Shown in pieces: positions 15,588 through 24,538 of a stretch of 64,000 nt of DNA. Source of the stretch: Actinoplanes sp. NBC_00393 (GTDB taxonomy: Bacteria; Actinomycetota; Actinomycetes; Mycobacteriales; Micromonosporaceae); the NCBI RefSeq assembly GCF_036053395.1, contig NZ_CP107942.1, positions 6,838,501 through 6,902,500 of the forward strand. Direction: 5' to 3'. Position 1 is the stretch's first letter. Each line of letters starts with the position of its first letter. The position numbers and the translations under genes are program-made. The notes under the pieces are model-generated. The model saw nothing but the letters and a program-made list of their open reading frames with translations, was not told the DNA's origin and did not search any database.

Positions 15588-16655
15588 ATGCAGCTGCCGC
15601 TCAACCCACCGGTCAAGCCGATGCTCGCCAAGCCCGTCGCCGACATCCCGCCCGGGCAGATCTACGAGCCCAAATGGGACGGGTTCCGGTCGATCATCTT
15701 CCGGGACGGCGACGAGGTGGAGATCGGGAGTCGCAACGAGAAGCCGATGACCCGCTACTTCCCCGAGGTGGTCGAGGCGGTTCTGGCCAACTTCCCGGAA
15801 CGGGTGGTGATCGACGGGGAGATCATCGTCGCCGACACCGAGCGCAACACGCTCGATTTCGAGGCCCTCCAGCAGCGCATCCATCCGGCGGCCAGCCGGG
15901 TCAAGCTGCTCTCCGAGCAGACTCCGGCCGGCTTCGTCGCCTTCGACCTGCTGGCGATCGGCGACGAGGATCTCAGCGAGCTGCCGTTCGGCGAGCGCCG
16001 CGATCGTCTGGTGGAGACCCTGAAGAACGCGAAACCACCGGTGTACGTCACTCCCGCGACCGACGACCTGGACACCGCCCGGCGCTGGTTCGACGAGTTC
16101 GAGGGCGCCGGCCTGGACGGGTTGATCGCGAAGGCCCGCGACCTCACCTACCAGCCGGACAAGCGGGTGATGACCAAGATCAAGCACAAGCGGACCGCCG
16201 ACTGCGTGGTGGCCGGCTACCGCGTGCACAAGTCGGCGGAGAACCGGATCGGTTCGCTGCTGCTCGGCCTCTACGACGAGCGCGACATCCTGGTCAGCGT
16301 CGGGGTGATCGGCTCGTTCCCGATCAAGGTCCGGGAGGAGCTGTTCGAGGAGCTCCAGCCGCTGGTCACCTCCTTCGAGGGCCACCCGTGGGACTGGGCG
16401 GCGCACATGCAGGGCGAGCGCACCCCACGGAAGAACGAGGTCAGCCGGTGGAACAACGGCAAGGACCTCTCGTTCACCCCGCTGCGGCCGGAGCGGGTGG
16501 TGGAGGTCCGCTACGACTACATGGAGGGCATCCGGTTCCGGCACACCGCGCAGTTCGAGCGGTGGCGTCCCGACCGCGACCCCCACACCTGCACTTACGA
16601 GCAGCTGGAGCGCCCGGTCCGGTTCGACCTCGCCGAGGTGCTGACCGGTCGATGA
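15588..16655 (+). CDS. ligC: ATP-dependent DNA ligase, LigC type
   Basis: 355 residues, the size of stand-alone LigC. The AMP-acceptor lysine is in EPKWDGFR (motif I), followed by VVIDGEIIV (motif III), FVAFDLLAIG (IIIa), LDGLIAKARDLTYQPDKR (IV) and MTKIKHKRTADCVV (V), with an OB-fold C-terminus. Seals nicks in base-excision or end-joining repair. A LigD-type polymerase gene lies 2.5 kb downstream on the other strand; no Ku gene is in the window. Confidence 0.9.
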   Translation: MQLPLNPPVKPMLAKPVADIPPGQIYEPKWDGFRSIIFRDGDEVEIGSRNEKPMTRYFPEVVEAVLANFPERVVIDGEIIVADTERNTLDFEALQQRIHPAASRVKLLSEQTPAGFVAFDLLAIGDEDLSELPFGERRDRLVETLKNAKPPVYVTPATDDLDTARRWFDEFEGAGLDGLIAKARDLTYQPDKRVMTKIKHKRTADCVVAGYRVHKSAENRIGSLLLGLYDERDILVSVGVIGSFPIKVREELFEELQPLVTSFEGHPWDWAAHMQGERTPRKNEVSRWNNGKDLSFTPLRPERVVEVRYDYMEGIRFRHTAQFERWRPDRDPHTCTYEQLERPVRFDLAEVLTGR

Positions 16656-16668
16656 CCGGATGACCGGA

Positions 16669-16674
16669 TAGGGT
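16669..16674 (+). promoter_or_regulatory. Putative -10 box of the aminopeptidase gene (leaderless)
   Basis: TAGGGT, 6 nt before GTG 16681, inside a duplicated GATGACCGGA sequence after the ligC stop. Confidence 0.4.
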
Positions 16675-16680
16675 CGTCTC

Positions 16681-18234
16681 GTGCAGAGACGTCTGGCCGC
16701 CGCACTCGTCACCGCGTTGACCCTGTTCGCCTCCGGGTGCACGCTGCCCGCCTTCGCGCCGAACGGCGCCGCCGAGCCGGCCAAGCCGGGTGGCGCGGCG
16801 AGCACCGCGGGCGCCCCGGCGCAGTGGCAGCCCTGCCCTGCCGTGCCGGAGAAGCTGGTCGGCCGGGCCGCGGGCGGTATGACGTACGAGTGCGCCTCGG
16901 TCGCCGTGCCGCGGGACTGGGCCGCGCCGAGCAGCGGCGAGACCTATGAGATCGAGATGATCCGGATCCGGTCGAAGGCCCAGCAGAACCGGATCGGGTC
17001 GCTGCTGCTCAACCCGGGTGGTCCGGGCGGCTCGGGCATCGACACCGCGGTTTATCTGTCGTTCGGCCAGGCGCTGGGCGGCCTGCCCACCGCGGTCACC
17101 GACCGGTTCGACATCGTCGGGTTCGACCCGCGCGGGGTGGGCCGGTCCAGCCCGGTGAAGTGCATCGACAACGACGATCAGGACGCCAACTTCGGCAGCG
17201 ATCCGGACCCGGTGGACCAGGCCGACTTCGACCAGGTCGCCGCGCTGAACAAGAAGATCGCGGACGGCTGCGCCGAGAAGTACGGTCCGCAGCTGCCCTT
17301 CTTCTCGACCGAGCAGGCCGCCCGCGACCTGGACGCGCTGCGTGCCGCGGTCGGCGACCCCAAGCTGACCTACCTGGGTTACTCGTACGGGACGTTGCTC
17401 GGCGCCACGTACGCCCAGCTCTTCCCGCAGAACGTGCGGGCCCTCGTGCTCGACGGCGCGGTCGACCCCACGGAGAACTACGTGCAGGGTTCGGAGGCGC
17501 AGGCCAAGGGTTTCGAGCGGGCGTTCACCAACTTCACGAAGTGGTGCGAGCAGACGCCGGGCAAGTGCCCGATCGCCCCGGACGCGCGCGGCGCCGTGAC
17601 CGACGCCCTGGCCAAGGCCGAGGCCTCCCCGGTGAAGGGTGCGGACGGCCGGGACGCCACCCCGGGCTGGATCTTCTACGGGCTGATCTCGTCGCTCTAC
17701 ACCGAGTCCGGCTGGGCCAGCGTGGCCGCCGCGATCGACGATCTGCAGCGCAGTGACGCGTCCGGCATCTTCGCCCTCGCCGACCAGTACGCGGAACGCA
17801 AACCGGACGGCAGCTACTCCAACCTCTTCGACGCGAACATGGCGGTGAACTGCGCGGACACCGACGACGCCCCGACCGTGGAGGAGATCCGCCGGCTGCA
17901 GTCCGAGTGGCGCGCGAAGTATCCGCTGTTCGGCGCGCCGCTCGCGATGGGCATGCTGGGCTGTTCGTACTGGACCGGCAAGCGCGACCCCTATCCGACC
18001 GGCCCGGCGACCGGCGCACCCCCGATCCTCGTGGTCGGCACCACCGGTGACCCCGCCACGCCGTACGAGAACACCGCCGACCTGGCGAAGATGCTGGGCG
18101 GGGGCCGGGTGCTGACGTGGGAGGGCGAGGGGCACACGGCGTACCCGTCGACCGCCTGCATCCGCGACGCGGTGGACGGCTATCTCATCGATCTGACGTT
18201 GCCTCAGGAGGGGCTGCGCTGTCCGGCACGCTGA
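16681..18234 (+). CDS. Secreted alpha/beta hydrolase, tripeptidyl-aminopeptidase family lipoprotein
   Basis: 517 residues. A signal sequence (MQRRLAAALVTALTLFASGC) ends in a plausible lipobox Cys, so the protein is probably anchored outside the membrane. The oxyanion region is LLNPGGPGGSG, the nucleophile GYSYGTLLG, the Asp in VVGTTGDPATPYE, and the His in EGEGHTAYP. Related to Streptomyces tripeptidyl aminopeptidases that trim N-terminal tripeptides from proteins. Its 3' end overlaps the convergent K+ channel gene by 50 bp. Confidence 0.88.
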   Translation: MQRRLAAALVTALTLFASGCTLPAFAPNGAAEPAKPGGAASTAGAPAQWQPCPAVPEKLVGRAAGGMTYECASVAVPRDWAAPSSGETYEIEMIRIRSKAQQNRIGSLLLNPGGPGGSGIDTAVYLSFGQALGGLPTAVTDRFDIVGFDPRGVGRSSPVKCIDNDDQDANFGSDPDPVDQADFDQVAALNKKIADGCAEKYGPQLPFFSTEQAARDLDALRAAVGDPKLTYLGYSYGTLLGATYAQLFPQNVRALVLDGAVDPTENYVQGSEAQAKGFERAFTNFTKWCEQTPGKCPIAPDARGAVTDALAKAEASPVKGADGRDATPGWIFYGLISSLYTESGWASVAAAIDDLQRSDASGIFALADQYAERKPDGSYSNLFDANMAVNCADTDDAPTVEEIRRLQSEWRAKYPLFGAPLAMGMLGCSYWTGKRDPYPTGPATGAPPILVVGTTGDPATPYENTADLAKMLGGGRVLTWEGEGHTAYPSTACIRDAVDGYLIDLTLPQEGLRCPAR

Positions 18235-18643
18235 CGCCCTGCCGGGCGGCCATCTCTTCGAGCAACTCGCGGACGTGGCGCAGGTTCGCTTTGAGCTCCT
18301 CCTGCTCCTCGTGGCGGAACGCGTCGTTGTCGACGATCAGCCGGCTGGCGAACTGAGCGGTGATCAACGGGATCACCAGGAGCACCATCACCGAGATGAG
18401 CACAGCGGCGATCACCCGCGCCTGCCAGGTCTCCGGAGAGATGTCGCCGTAGCCCACGGTGGAAGCGGTGACCACGGCCCACCAGACCGCGTCGCCGACG
18501 GAGGTGTCCGGCTCGAAATAGTGGTAGAGGGTGCCGCACAACACGATCAGAAGCAGGTACGAGAGGATCAGCGTCTTCGGCGAGTTGGCCAGCCAGACCA
18601 GCCTGCGGTAGAACCACCGAGGCAGCATGAGCAGCGCGTTCAT
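18185..18643 (-). CDS. Two-transmembrane potassium channel
   Basis: 152 residues. TM1 (LILSYLLLIVLCGTLYHYF), pore helix, selectivity filter TVGYGD, TM2 (VIAAVLISVMVLLVIPLITAQFA), then a short helical cytoplasmic tail with no RCK domain. This is the minimal KcsA-like layout. Conducts K+ across the cytoplasmic membrane. ATG 18643. Confidence 0.88.
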   Translation of the reverse strand: MNALLMLPRWFYRRLVWLANSPKTLILSYLLLIVLCGTLYHYFEPDTSVGDAVWWAVVTASTVGYGDISPETWQARVIAAVLISVMVLLVIPLITAQFASRLIVDNDAFRHEEQEELKANLRHVRELLEEMAARQGVSVPDSAAPPEATSDR

Positions 18644-18699
18644 GCGGTCATCGTGCCCGAGACGAGCGCCGCGCGACAGCCCGTGACAGGCTTTCGATC

Positions 18700-19143
18700 A
18701 TGCAGATCCGGATCGCCACCCGCGCCGACGTTCCCGCAATCCTCGCCCTGCTGGCCGATGACGACATCACCCGCGATCGCGCTCACCGAACCGAAGAGAC
18801 CGCCGTGTACGCCGCCTTCGAGGCGATCGCCGCCGACGACCGCAACGAGCTGATCGTCGCGACCGACGGCGACGAGGTGATCGGCACCTGCCAGCTGACC
18901 TTCATCCCCGGGCTCAGCCGCGGCGGCGCGGAGCGGATGCTGATCGAGGCCGTCCGGGTCCGCTCCGACCAGCGCGGACGCGGGCGTGGCGGTGAGCTGA
19001 TCCGGTGGGCCGTCGAGCGGGCCCGGGAGCGCGGTTGCAAGATCGTCCAGCTCACCACGGACAAGCGCCGCACCGACGCGCAGCGGTTTTACGCAGCGCT
19101 CGGCTTCGTCGCCTCGCACGAGGGCATGAAGCTAGCGCTGTGA
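18700..19143 (+). CDS. GNAT-family N-acetyltransferase
   Basis: 147 residues. Acetyl-CoA-binding loop VRSDQRGRGRGGELIRWA and C-terminal FYAALGFVASHEGMKL are typical of GNAT enzymes. Substrate unknown. Overlaps the 3' end of the convergent LigD-polymerase gene by 12 bp. Confidence 0.85.
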   Translation: MQIRIATRADVPAILALLADDDITRDRAHRTEETAVYAAFEAIAADDRNELIVATDGDEVIGTCQLTFIPGLSRGGAERMLIEAVRVRSDQRGRGRGGELIRWAVERARERGCKIVQLTTDKRRTDAQRFYAALGFVASHEGMKLAL

Positions 19144-20148
19144 CTTGAGGTCACGGTCCTTCGACGGCTGCACCCGTTTCGGCTCGCCGGGCATCTTGGG
19201 GTGATCCGGCGGGTACGGCATGTCGCCGAGACCGTCCCGCTCATACCACTCCAGCAGCGGGGTCAGATCGTGCTCGATCTCGTCGATGGCGGCGTGCGCG
19301 TCCCCGGTCGACGCGATGCGCTGCGGCACCGTCCGCAAATCGAAGTCGTCCGGCTCGACCCGGGTGAGCTCGTCCCACGTGACCGGGGTGGAGACGGTGG
19401 CCCGGGCGTTGGCCCGCAGCGAGTAGGCGCACGCGATGGTCCGGTCCCGGGCCATCTGGTTGAAGTCGATGAACACCTTGTCGCCCCGCTCCTCCTTCCA
19501 CCACGCGGTGGTGATGGCCGAGGGGTTGCGCCGCTCCACCGCGCGGGCCAGCGCGATCGCGGCGTGGCGGACCTGCACGAAATCCCAGCGCGGGGCGATC
19601 CGGATGTAGACGTGCACGCCGCGGCCGCCAGAGGTCTTCGGGAAGCCGACCCAGCCCAGCTCGTCGAGCACCTCGTGCACCACCGCGGCCGCGGCTGTCA
19701 CGTCGCCGAAGCCGAGGCCGGGTTGCGGGTCCAGGTCGATGCGCAACTCGTCCGGGTTGTCCGGCGCGGCGCCGCGCACCGGCCAGGGGTGGAAGACCAC
19801 GGTGCCCATCTGCGCCGCCCATGCGACGTGGGCCAGATCGGCGGGGCAGAGCTCGTCCGCCGTACGCATGCTGGGGAATTTGATCTTCGCGGTCTTGATC
19901 CAATCGGGCACGCCGCGGGTCGGGATGCGCTTCTGGAAGAACGCCTCGCCCTCGATGCCGTCCGGGAAGCGCTGCAGCGTGGTGGGACGGTCACGCAGTG
20001 CTCGCATGATGCCGTCACCGACCGCCACGTAATACTCGAAGACGTCACGCTTCGTGTAGCCCGGCCCCGGGAACACGATCTTGTCCGGGCTGGACAGGCG
20101 CACGGTGTGGCCGGCGATCTCGAGCTCTTCCGCGGCGGCTTTCGGCAT
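19132..20148 (-). CDS. ligD: LigD-type non-homologous end-joining polymerase (primase-like)
   Basis: 338 residues: a stand-alone polymerase domain without ligase or nuclease domains. Opens with SSPDKIVFPGPGYTKRDVFEYY; catalytic carboxylates are in LRIDLDPQPG, the nucleotide-binding histidine in KTSGGRGVHVYIRI, and the third aspartate region in VFIDFNQMARDRT. In the family it extends and gap-fills broken ends with ribonucleotides for Ku/ligase repair. The end is basic (KRVQPSKDRDLKSQR). LigC is encoded nearby. Confidence 0.9.
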   Translation of the reverse strand: MPKAAAEELEIAGHTVRLSSPDKIVFPGPGYTKRDVFEYYVAVGDGIMRALRDRPTTLQRFPDGIEGEAFFQKRIPTRGVPDWIKTAKIKFPSMRTADELCPADLAHVAWAAQMGTVVFHPWPVRGAAPDNPDELRIDLDPQPGLGFGDVTAAAAVVHEVLDELGWVGFPKTSGGRGVHVYIRIAPRWDFVQVRHAAIALARAVERRNPSAITTAWWKEERGDKVFIDFNQMARDRTIACAYSLRANARATVSTPVTWDELTRVEPDDFDLRTVPQRIASTGDAHAAIDEIEHDLTPLLEWYERDGLGDMPYPPDHPKMPGEPKRVQPSKDRDLKSQR

Positions 20149-20174
20149 GCCCCGACCCTATGCCCACGAACGCC

Positions 20175-20206
20175 GAAGGGCCGCCCGGCGAACCGGACGG
20201 CCCTTC
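20175..20206 (-). terminator. Hairpin terminator between the LPVTG gene and ligD
   Basis: 14-bp stem GAAGGGCCGCCCGG / CCGGACGGCCCTTC with one mismatch and a CGAA loop, 8 nt past the stop of the surface-protein gene. Confidence 0.75.
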
Positions 20207-20214
20207 ACAAATCC

Positions 20215-20721
20215 TCAGGCGCTGCGACGCCGGCGGGTGTAGTAGACCGCCGTGACGCCCGCCGCGACGAGCAGGCCACCGAACACCAGGGTGCCGGTGA
20301 GCGGCGCGCCGGTGACCGGCAGCGTGCTGCCGGAGCTGACGCCGGCGCCGTGGGTGGTCACGGCCGGAGCCGGCGTCTCGGTCTCCGACTGAACCCCACC
20401 CGGCGGTACGGAGGCCACGTTGCCGGTCGGAACGCTGCTGCTGGGCGTGGGGGTGGCGCTCGGGCTCTCCCCGCCGTAACCGGGGTTGCCCCGGGTGGGC
20501 GCGGTCGTGGTCGAGGTCACGCCGGGCACCTCGGCCGCGGTGCCCCCGTAGCCCGCGTTGCCCCGGGTATCGCCCGGGTCCGGGCTGGTCATGACGGCCG
20601 GATAGCCACCCTGGCCCGCAGGCTCGGCGGCGGCCGCGGGCGCTCCGGTGAGGGCCAGGGCGGCGAAAAGGGTCACGCCGGCCGCGGGAAGTCCGGCGGC
20701 CAACCGACGCGAGAAGCTCAT
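20215..20721 (-). CDS. LPXTG-type surface protein with RGNxGYGG repeats
   Basis: 168 residues. A Sec signal peptide with Ala-rich cleavage region (GAPAAAAEP) leads into a Pro/Ser/Thr-rich stalk, then a sortase motif LPVTG, a hydrophobic helix and RRRRSA tail: the complete cell-wall anchoring signal. Two copies of RGN(A/P)GYGG preceded by Thr occur about 25 residues apart. No enzymatic domain is visible. Probably sorted to peptidoglycan by a sortase encoded elsewhere. Confidence 0.8.
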   Translation of the reverse strand: MSFSRRLAAGLPAAGVTLFAALALTGAPAAAAEPAGQGGYPAVMTSPDPGDTRGNAGYGGTAAEVPGVTSTTTAPTRGNPGYGGESPSATPTPSSSVPTGNVASVPPGGVQSETETPAPAVTTHGAGVSSGSTLPVTGAPLTGTLVFGGLLVAAGVTAVYYTRRRRSA

Positions 20722-20820
20722 GAGGAGTATCCGTTCTGTTGCTGAAGGTACGGTTCCATGGTCGCACGGGAGCTTAACGCTGATTGCCCGATTTACCCGG
20801 AAACATCCCTCGGCGGGTCA

Positions 20821-21309
20821 TCAACTCGGAAGACCACCAAAACGGTGACTACGCCACAAATGCGACAAAGCGAACAGTTTGAGCTCAAACTGCGGGTCAG
20901 CTGCGAAAAGTCCCCCGCTGTAGGGCGCGTGCAGCTGCACACTGGTCCCCGATTCGAGGTACACCGAGATCACCGTCCGCCGGCCGCGACGCTCCGCCCG
21001 CAGGTCCACGACCTGGTTCCAGGGCGCCACCCCCTCGTCGAAGACCGACGACGTACGAATCCCGCCGTCACCCACCTCGACACCGGTCCGCCGGCCCGCC
21101 ACCAGGCCGATCATCGCGCCCAGCAGCAGCGGCGCCAGGGTCAGCAGCGGCCACATCCATCCCGGCGGCCCGCCCTCCCTCGGCCAGGCGAGCTCCACCA
21201 GAAGACCGGTGGTGACACTCGCCACGGCGCAGAGCGCGCCGAGGTACAGACCGTGGCCGAGGACCTGCTGCCAGGTCGGCCGGAACGTCGCCGGGGATGC
21301 AGCTTCCAT
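20821..21309 (-). CDS. Membrane protein with C-terminal PH-like domain
   Basis: 162 residues from ATG 21309. Two hydrophobic helices (LGALCAVASVTTGLLVELAW and WPLLTLAPLLLGAMIGLVAG) precede a beta-rich domain (VEVGDGGIRTSSVFDEGVAPW, RRTVISVYLESGTSV) resembling bacterial PH domains. An alternative ATG at 21360 adds a Cys-rich segment and would overlap the msrB promoter, so I prefer the shorter form. Function unknown. Confidence 0.65.
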   Translation of the reverse strand: MEAASPATFRPTWQQVLGHGLYLGALCAVASVTTGLLVELAWPREGGPPGWMWPLLTLAPLLLGAMIGLVAGRRTGVEVGDGGIRTSSVFDEGVAPWNQVVDLRAERRGRRTVISVYLESGTSVQLHAPYSGGLFAADPQFELKLFALSHLWRSHRFGGLPS

Positions 21310-21370
21310 AGAAGGCTCAACGGGCGTCGCACACGCGCCGGCGCACCCTCGGTGCGACATGTCTCCGACG

Positions 21371-21376
21371 TACGGT
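21371..21376 (+). promoter_or_regulatory. Putative -10 box of msrB (leaderless)
   Basis: TACGGT, 6 nt before ATG 21383; no ribosome binding site between. Confidence 0.4.
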
Positions 21377-21382
21377 TGAGGC

Positions 21383-21790
21383 ATGGCAACCGATGAGACC
21401 ACCCTGCCCACCACCGAGGAAGAGTGGCGGATCCGCCTCAGCCCGGCCGAGTTCCGGGTCCTGCGGGAGGCGGGCACGGAGGCGCCGTTCAGCGGCGAGT
21501 ACGTGAACACCAAGACCGAAGGCATCTACAACTGCCGTGCCTGCGGCGCCCAGCTCTACCCGAGCGACACCAAGTTCGACTCGCACTGCGGGTGGCCGTC
21601 CTTCGACGACGCCATCCCGGGCGCGGTCAAGGAGATCGAGGACCGCAGCCTCGGGATGCTTCGCGTCGAGATCAGGTGCGCGCGCTGCGACTCGCACCTG
21701 GGCCACGTGTTCCGCGGCGAGGGCTTCACCGCGAAGAACACCCGGCACTGCGTGAACAGCCTGTCGATCAGGCTGGACCCGAAGCAGTGA
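21383..21790 (+). CDS. msrB: Peptide-methionine (R)-S-oxide reductase
   Basis: 135 residues. Reduces methionine-R-sulfoxide in proteins. Structural zinc pairs CRAC and CARC, the resolving-type Cys in FDSHCGWPSF, and the catalytic Cys in [13 protein letters not shown] are all present. The 3' end overlaps the convergent folA by 23 bp. Confidence 0.95.
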   Translation: MATDETTLPTTEEEWRIRLSPAEFRVLREAGTEAPFSGEYVNTKTEGIYNCRACGAQLYPSDTKFDSHCGWPSFDDAIPGAVKEIEDRSLGMLRVEIRCARCDSHLGHVFRGEGFTAKNTRHCVNSLSIRLDPKQ

Positions 21791-22247
21791 CCAGGTCCTC
21801 CACCAGGTAACGCTGGCCGTCCGGCGCGGTCAGCCAGCCCGAGGTGGCGGAGACCGTCCACTCCGGGCCGAGCTCCGGGGCGTACGTGTCGCCCGCCACC
21901 TCGAGGTCCACGATCGTCCGGACGAGGTGCGTGGCCCGCGGCAGGAAGGCCTGATAGACCGCGGCCCCACCGATCACCCAGAACTCGTCGTCGGCGACCT
22001 CCTCGGCGGAGTGCGCCACGATCGCACCGTCGGCCTTCCAGTCCGGATCGCGGGTGAGAACCACGTTGCGCCGGCCGGGGAGCGGGCGCAGCGGCAGCGA
22101 GTCCCAGGTGGCCCGCCCCATCACGACGGTGGCGCCCATGGTCCGTTCCTTGAACAGCTTCTGCTCGCCCGGGACCCGCCAGGGGATCGACCCGTCCGCG
22201 CCGATCACCCCGTTGCGGGCCTGCGCCCAGATCATGTGGATGGTCAC
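21768..22247 (-). CDS. folA: Dihydrofolate reductase
   Basis: 159 residues. Regenerates tetrahydrofolate from the dihydrofolate made by ThyA. N-terminal [23 protein letters not shown] contains the Trp and active-site region; [12 protein letters not shown] and [15 protein letters not shown] are the NADPH-binding blocks. The catalytic acid position (usually Asp/Glu) is in the FKERTMG region. GTG 22247 overlaps the thyA stop (GTGA), so the two are translationally coupled. Confidence 0.93.
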   Translation of the reverse strand: MTIHMIWAQARNGVIGADGSIPWRVPGEQKLFKERTMGATVVMGRATWDSLPLRPLPGRRNVVLTRDPDWKADGAIVAHSAEEVADDEFWVIGGAAVYQAFLPRATHLVRTIVDLEVAGDTYAPELGPEWTVSATSGWLTAPDGQRYLVEDLVTASGPA

Positions 22248-23044
22248 ACCGCCACCGGGGCCCGCAGCAGCGGGTGGTGCTCGTAGTTCACCACGGTGAA
22301 GTCGCTGTACTCGTAGTCGAAGAGGCTGGGCCGGTCCGCGATCTCCAACTGCGGGAACGGGTACGGCTCCCGGGTCAGCTGCTCGGTGACCTGCTCGACG
22401 TGGTTGTTGTAGATGTGGCAGTCGCCACCCACCCAGATGAAGTCGCCCGGCGCCAGCCCGACCTGCGCCGCGATCATCCGGGTCAGCAGGGCGTAGCTGG
22501 CGATGTTGAACGGCACGCCGAGGAAGAGGTCGGCGCTGCGCTGGTAGAGCTGGCAGGAGAGCTTGCCGTCGGCCACGTAGAACTGGAACAGCGCGTGACA
22601 CGGCGCCAGGGCCATCTCCGGAATGTCAGATACGTTCCAAGCGGAGACGATCATCCGGCGGGAGTCGGGGTCCCGGCGCAGCGTGTCGAGCAGCTCGGTG
22701 ATCTGATCCACATGGCCGCCATCCCGAGTCGGCCAGGACCGCCACTGCGCGCCGTAGACCGGCCCCAACTCGCCCGACGGGGAAGCCCACTCGTCCCAGA
22801 TGGTGACGCCCTGGTCGCGCATCCAGGCGACGTTCGTCTCGCCGCGGAGGAACCAGAGCAACTCCACGGCGATCGACTTGAAGTGCACCCGCTTCGTGGT
22901 GATCAGTGGGAAGCCCTGGGACAGGTCGTAACGCAGGCGCTCACCGAAGAGGCTGCGCGTACCCGTACCGGTGCGGTCGCTCTTCTCGATGCCGGAGTGC
23001 AGAACTCTGCGGAGCAGGTCTTCGTACTGGGTGTCGACGGGCAT
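22244..23044 (-). CDS. thyA: Thymidylate synthase
   Basis: 266 residues. Methylates dUMP to dTMP with methylene-tetrahydrofolate. Catalytic Cys in [31 protein letters not shown], and the folate-binding C-terminal half [10 protein letters not shown] are conserved. Leads a coupled thyA-folA operon; folD and dut in the same window serve the same pathway. Confidence 0.97.
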   Translation of the reverse strand: MPVDTQYEDLLRRVLHSGIEKSDRTGTGTRSLFGERLRYDLSQGFPLITTKRVHFKSIAVELLWFLRGETNVAWMRDQGVTIWDEWASPSGELGPVYGAQWRSWPTRDGGHVDQITELLDTLRRDPDSRRMIVSAWNVSDIPEMALAPCHALFQFYVADGKLSCQLYQRSADLFLGVPFNIASYALLTRMIAAQVGLAPGDFIWVGGDCHIYNNHVEQVTEQLTREPYPFPQLEIADRPSLFDYEYSDFTVVNYEHHPLLRAPVAV

Positions 23045-23053
23045 GCGGAAACG

Positions 23054-23656
23054 TTAGCGGAGCTTCCCCGCGATGCCCACGATGCGGCGGGCGAGGTGGT
23101 CGAGCGCGGCGAACTGCACCTCGGTGAGCGGAGCGTCGTTGCTGCCGCCGGTCACGTGCGAGACCCCGTACGGGTTGCCGTCCGCGAACTTCAGCGGGTC
23201 GGTGTACCCGGGCGCCACGACCACGCCACCGAAGTGGTAGATCGTGTTGTAGAGGGCCAGCAGCGTGGACTCCTGCCCGCCGTGCTCGGTCATCGTCGCG
23301 GTGAACCCGGCGTACGCCTTATTCGCCAGCAGACCCTGCGCCCACTGCGGCCCGAGCGTGTCCAGGAACTGCTTGAGCTGGCTCGCCACGTTGCCGTACC
23401 GGGTAGGTGTGCCGAAGAGCACCGCGTCGGCCCAGACGACGTCGTCGGCGGTCGCCCTCGGTTCGTTCTTGGTCCGGTCGAAGTGCTGGCTCCACGCCGC
23501 GTTCGAGGCGATCGCCTCGTTGGGGGCGAGTTCCGCGACCTGGCGTACGCGTACCTCCGCGCCGGCCTTCTCCCCCGCCTCCCGCAGCCGCTCGGCCATG
23601 CCGTGCACGGTTCCGGTGGACGAGTAGTAGATGATCGCCAGCTTGACGTCGCCCAC
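23054..23656 (-). CDS. wrbA: NAD(P)H:quinone oxidoreductase, WrbA family
   Basis: 200 residues, the family length. Flavodoxin-like FMN loop YYSSTGTVHGMA, then FGTPTRYGNVASQLKQFLD and the WrbA-specific PGYTDP / GNPYGVSHVTG segment. Two-electron reduction of quinones to limit oxidative damage. GTG 23656 is chosen because it gives the normal N-terminus and has a purine-rich GAAGGGGG upstream. Confidence 0.92.
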   Translation of the reverse strand: MGDVKLAIIYYSSTGTVHGMAERLREAGEKAGAEVRVRQVAELAPNEAIASNAAWSQHFDRTKNEPRATADDVVWADAVLFGTPTRYGNVASQLKQFLDTLGPQWAQGLLANKAYAGFTATMTEHGGQESTLLALYNTIYHFGGVVVAPGYTDPLKFADGNPYGVSHVTGGSNDAPLTEVQFAALDHLARRIVGIAGKLR

Positions 23657-23723
23657 GGTTCCCCCTTCGGGAAGATTCACCTGACGGATCAAGCAAATCT
23701 CCTCGGCGGACGCGGTGAAACCT

Positions 23724-23999
23724 TTATAGACGGAGTTCGCTGCCGCGCGGACCGACGCCGTCAGCCTCCTCGTCGTCCAGCCAGACGCCGTCGGTGGCCA
23801 GGTAACGGAACGCGTAATGGCCCGGCTCGAGCGGGACACTCACGGTACGCGTGCCGTTGCGCCGAACCTGGAGCTCGTGCCGGCCCGGCTGCCAGTCGTT
23901 GAAGTCGCCGACCACACTGACCGTGCCGGCCGGCCGGTCCGCCGGGAGGCTGAACGTCACCCGGGTCTTGTTGCCGAACAGCTTGCTGCGCTTGATCAT
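23724..23999 (-). CDS. Small stand-alone CBM48/isoamylase early-set protein
   Basis: 91 residues, a single glycogen-binding early-set domain: VTFSLPADRPAGTVSVVGDFNDWQPG and GHYAFRYLATDGVWLDDEEA, as in CBM48 and AMPK-beta domains. No catalytic domain is attached. Likely binds glycogen or maltodextrin, or serves as a partner subunit; unknown here. Confidence 0.8.
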   Translation of the reverse strand: MIKRSKLFGNKTRVTFSLPADRPAGTVSVVGDFNDWQPGRHELQVRRNGTRTVSVPLEPGHYAFRYLATDGVWLDDEEADGVGPRGSELRL

Positions 24000-24070
24000 G
24001 ACGTCCTCCACGGTCGGGCCCTTCAATCGGTATAACGGCAGGACCCGCCCGAAGGTGAGGACACGCCGCG

Positions 24071-24076
24071 TATGTT
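24071..24076 (+). promoter_or_regulatory. Putative -10 box of the ElaA-like gene (leaderless)
   Basis: TATGTT, 6 nt before ATG 24083. This spacing favours 24083 over the in-frame GTG at 24077. Confidence 0.4.
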
Positions 24077-24082
24077 GTGTCG

Positions 24083-24538
24083 ATGCATCCGGAACCACAC
24101 GACGAGATACGAGTCGCCTCGTTCCGTGACCTGGACACCACAACGCTCTACGGCATCCTCAAGCTGCGTTCCGACGTCTTCGTGGTCGAGCAGAACTGTG
24201 TCTACCCGGATCTGGACGGCCGGGACAACGAGCCCGGCACCCGGCACCTCTGGGTGGAAAACGACGGAAATATCCGGGCATACCTTCGCATCCTGAGTAA
24301 CGGCCCGGAGGAACGCATCGGCCGGGTCGTCACCGCACCGGACGCCCGGGGCGACGGGCTGGCGGGCCGGCTGCTCGAAAAAGCGCTCATCGTCATCGGC
24401 AACCGGCCCACCGTGCTGCACGCCCAGGCCCACCTGAAGGCCTTCTACGCCCGTTACGGCTTCGAGCAGACCGGCCCGGAGTACGTGGAGGACGGCATCC
24501 CCCACGTGCCTATGGCAAATTCGCCACGATCTCGGTGA
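24083..24538 (+). CDS. ElaA-family GNAT acetyltransferase
   Basis: 151 residues. Begins with the ElaA pattern: [28 protein letters not shown], then [25 protein letters not shown] (acetyl-CoA loop) and [11 protein letters not shown]. Substrate unknown. Ends 29 bp inside the convergent chdC gene. Confidence 0.85.
   Translation: MHPEPHDEIRVASFRDLDTTTLYGILKLRSDVFVVEQNCVYPDLDGRDNEPGTRHLWVENDGNIRAYLRILSNGPEERIGRVVTAPDARGDGLAGRLLEKALIVIGNRPTVLHAQAHLKAFYARYGFEQTGPEYVEDGIPHVPMANSPRSR

Noticed and set aside
23724..24000. Fragment of a broken amylase/branching enzyme gene
   Set aside because: The domain has its own ATG and stop with normal flanks, and no catalytic remnants lie around it.
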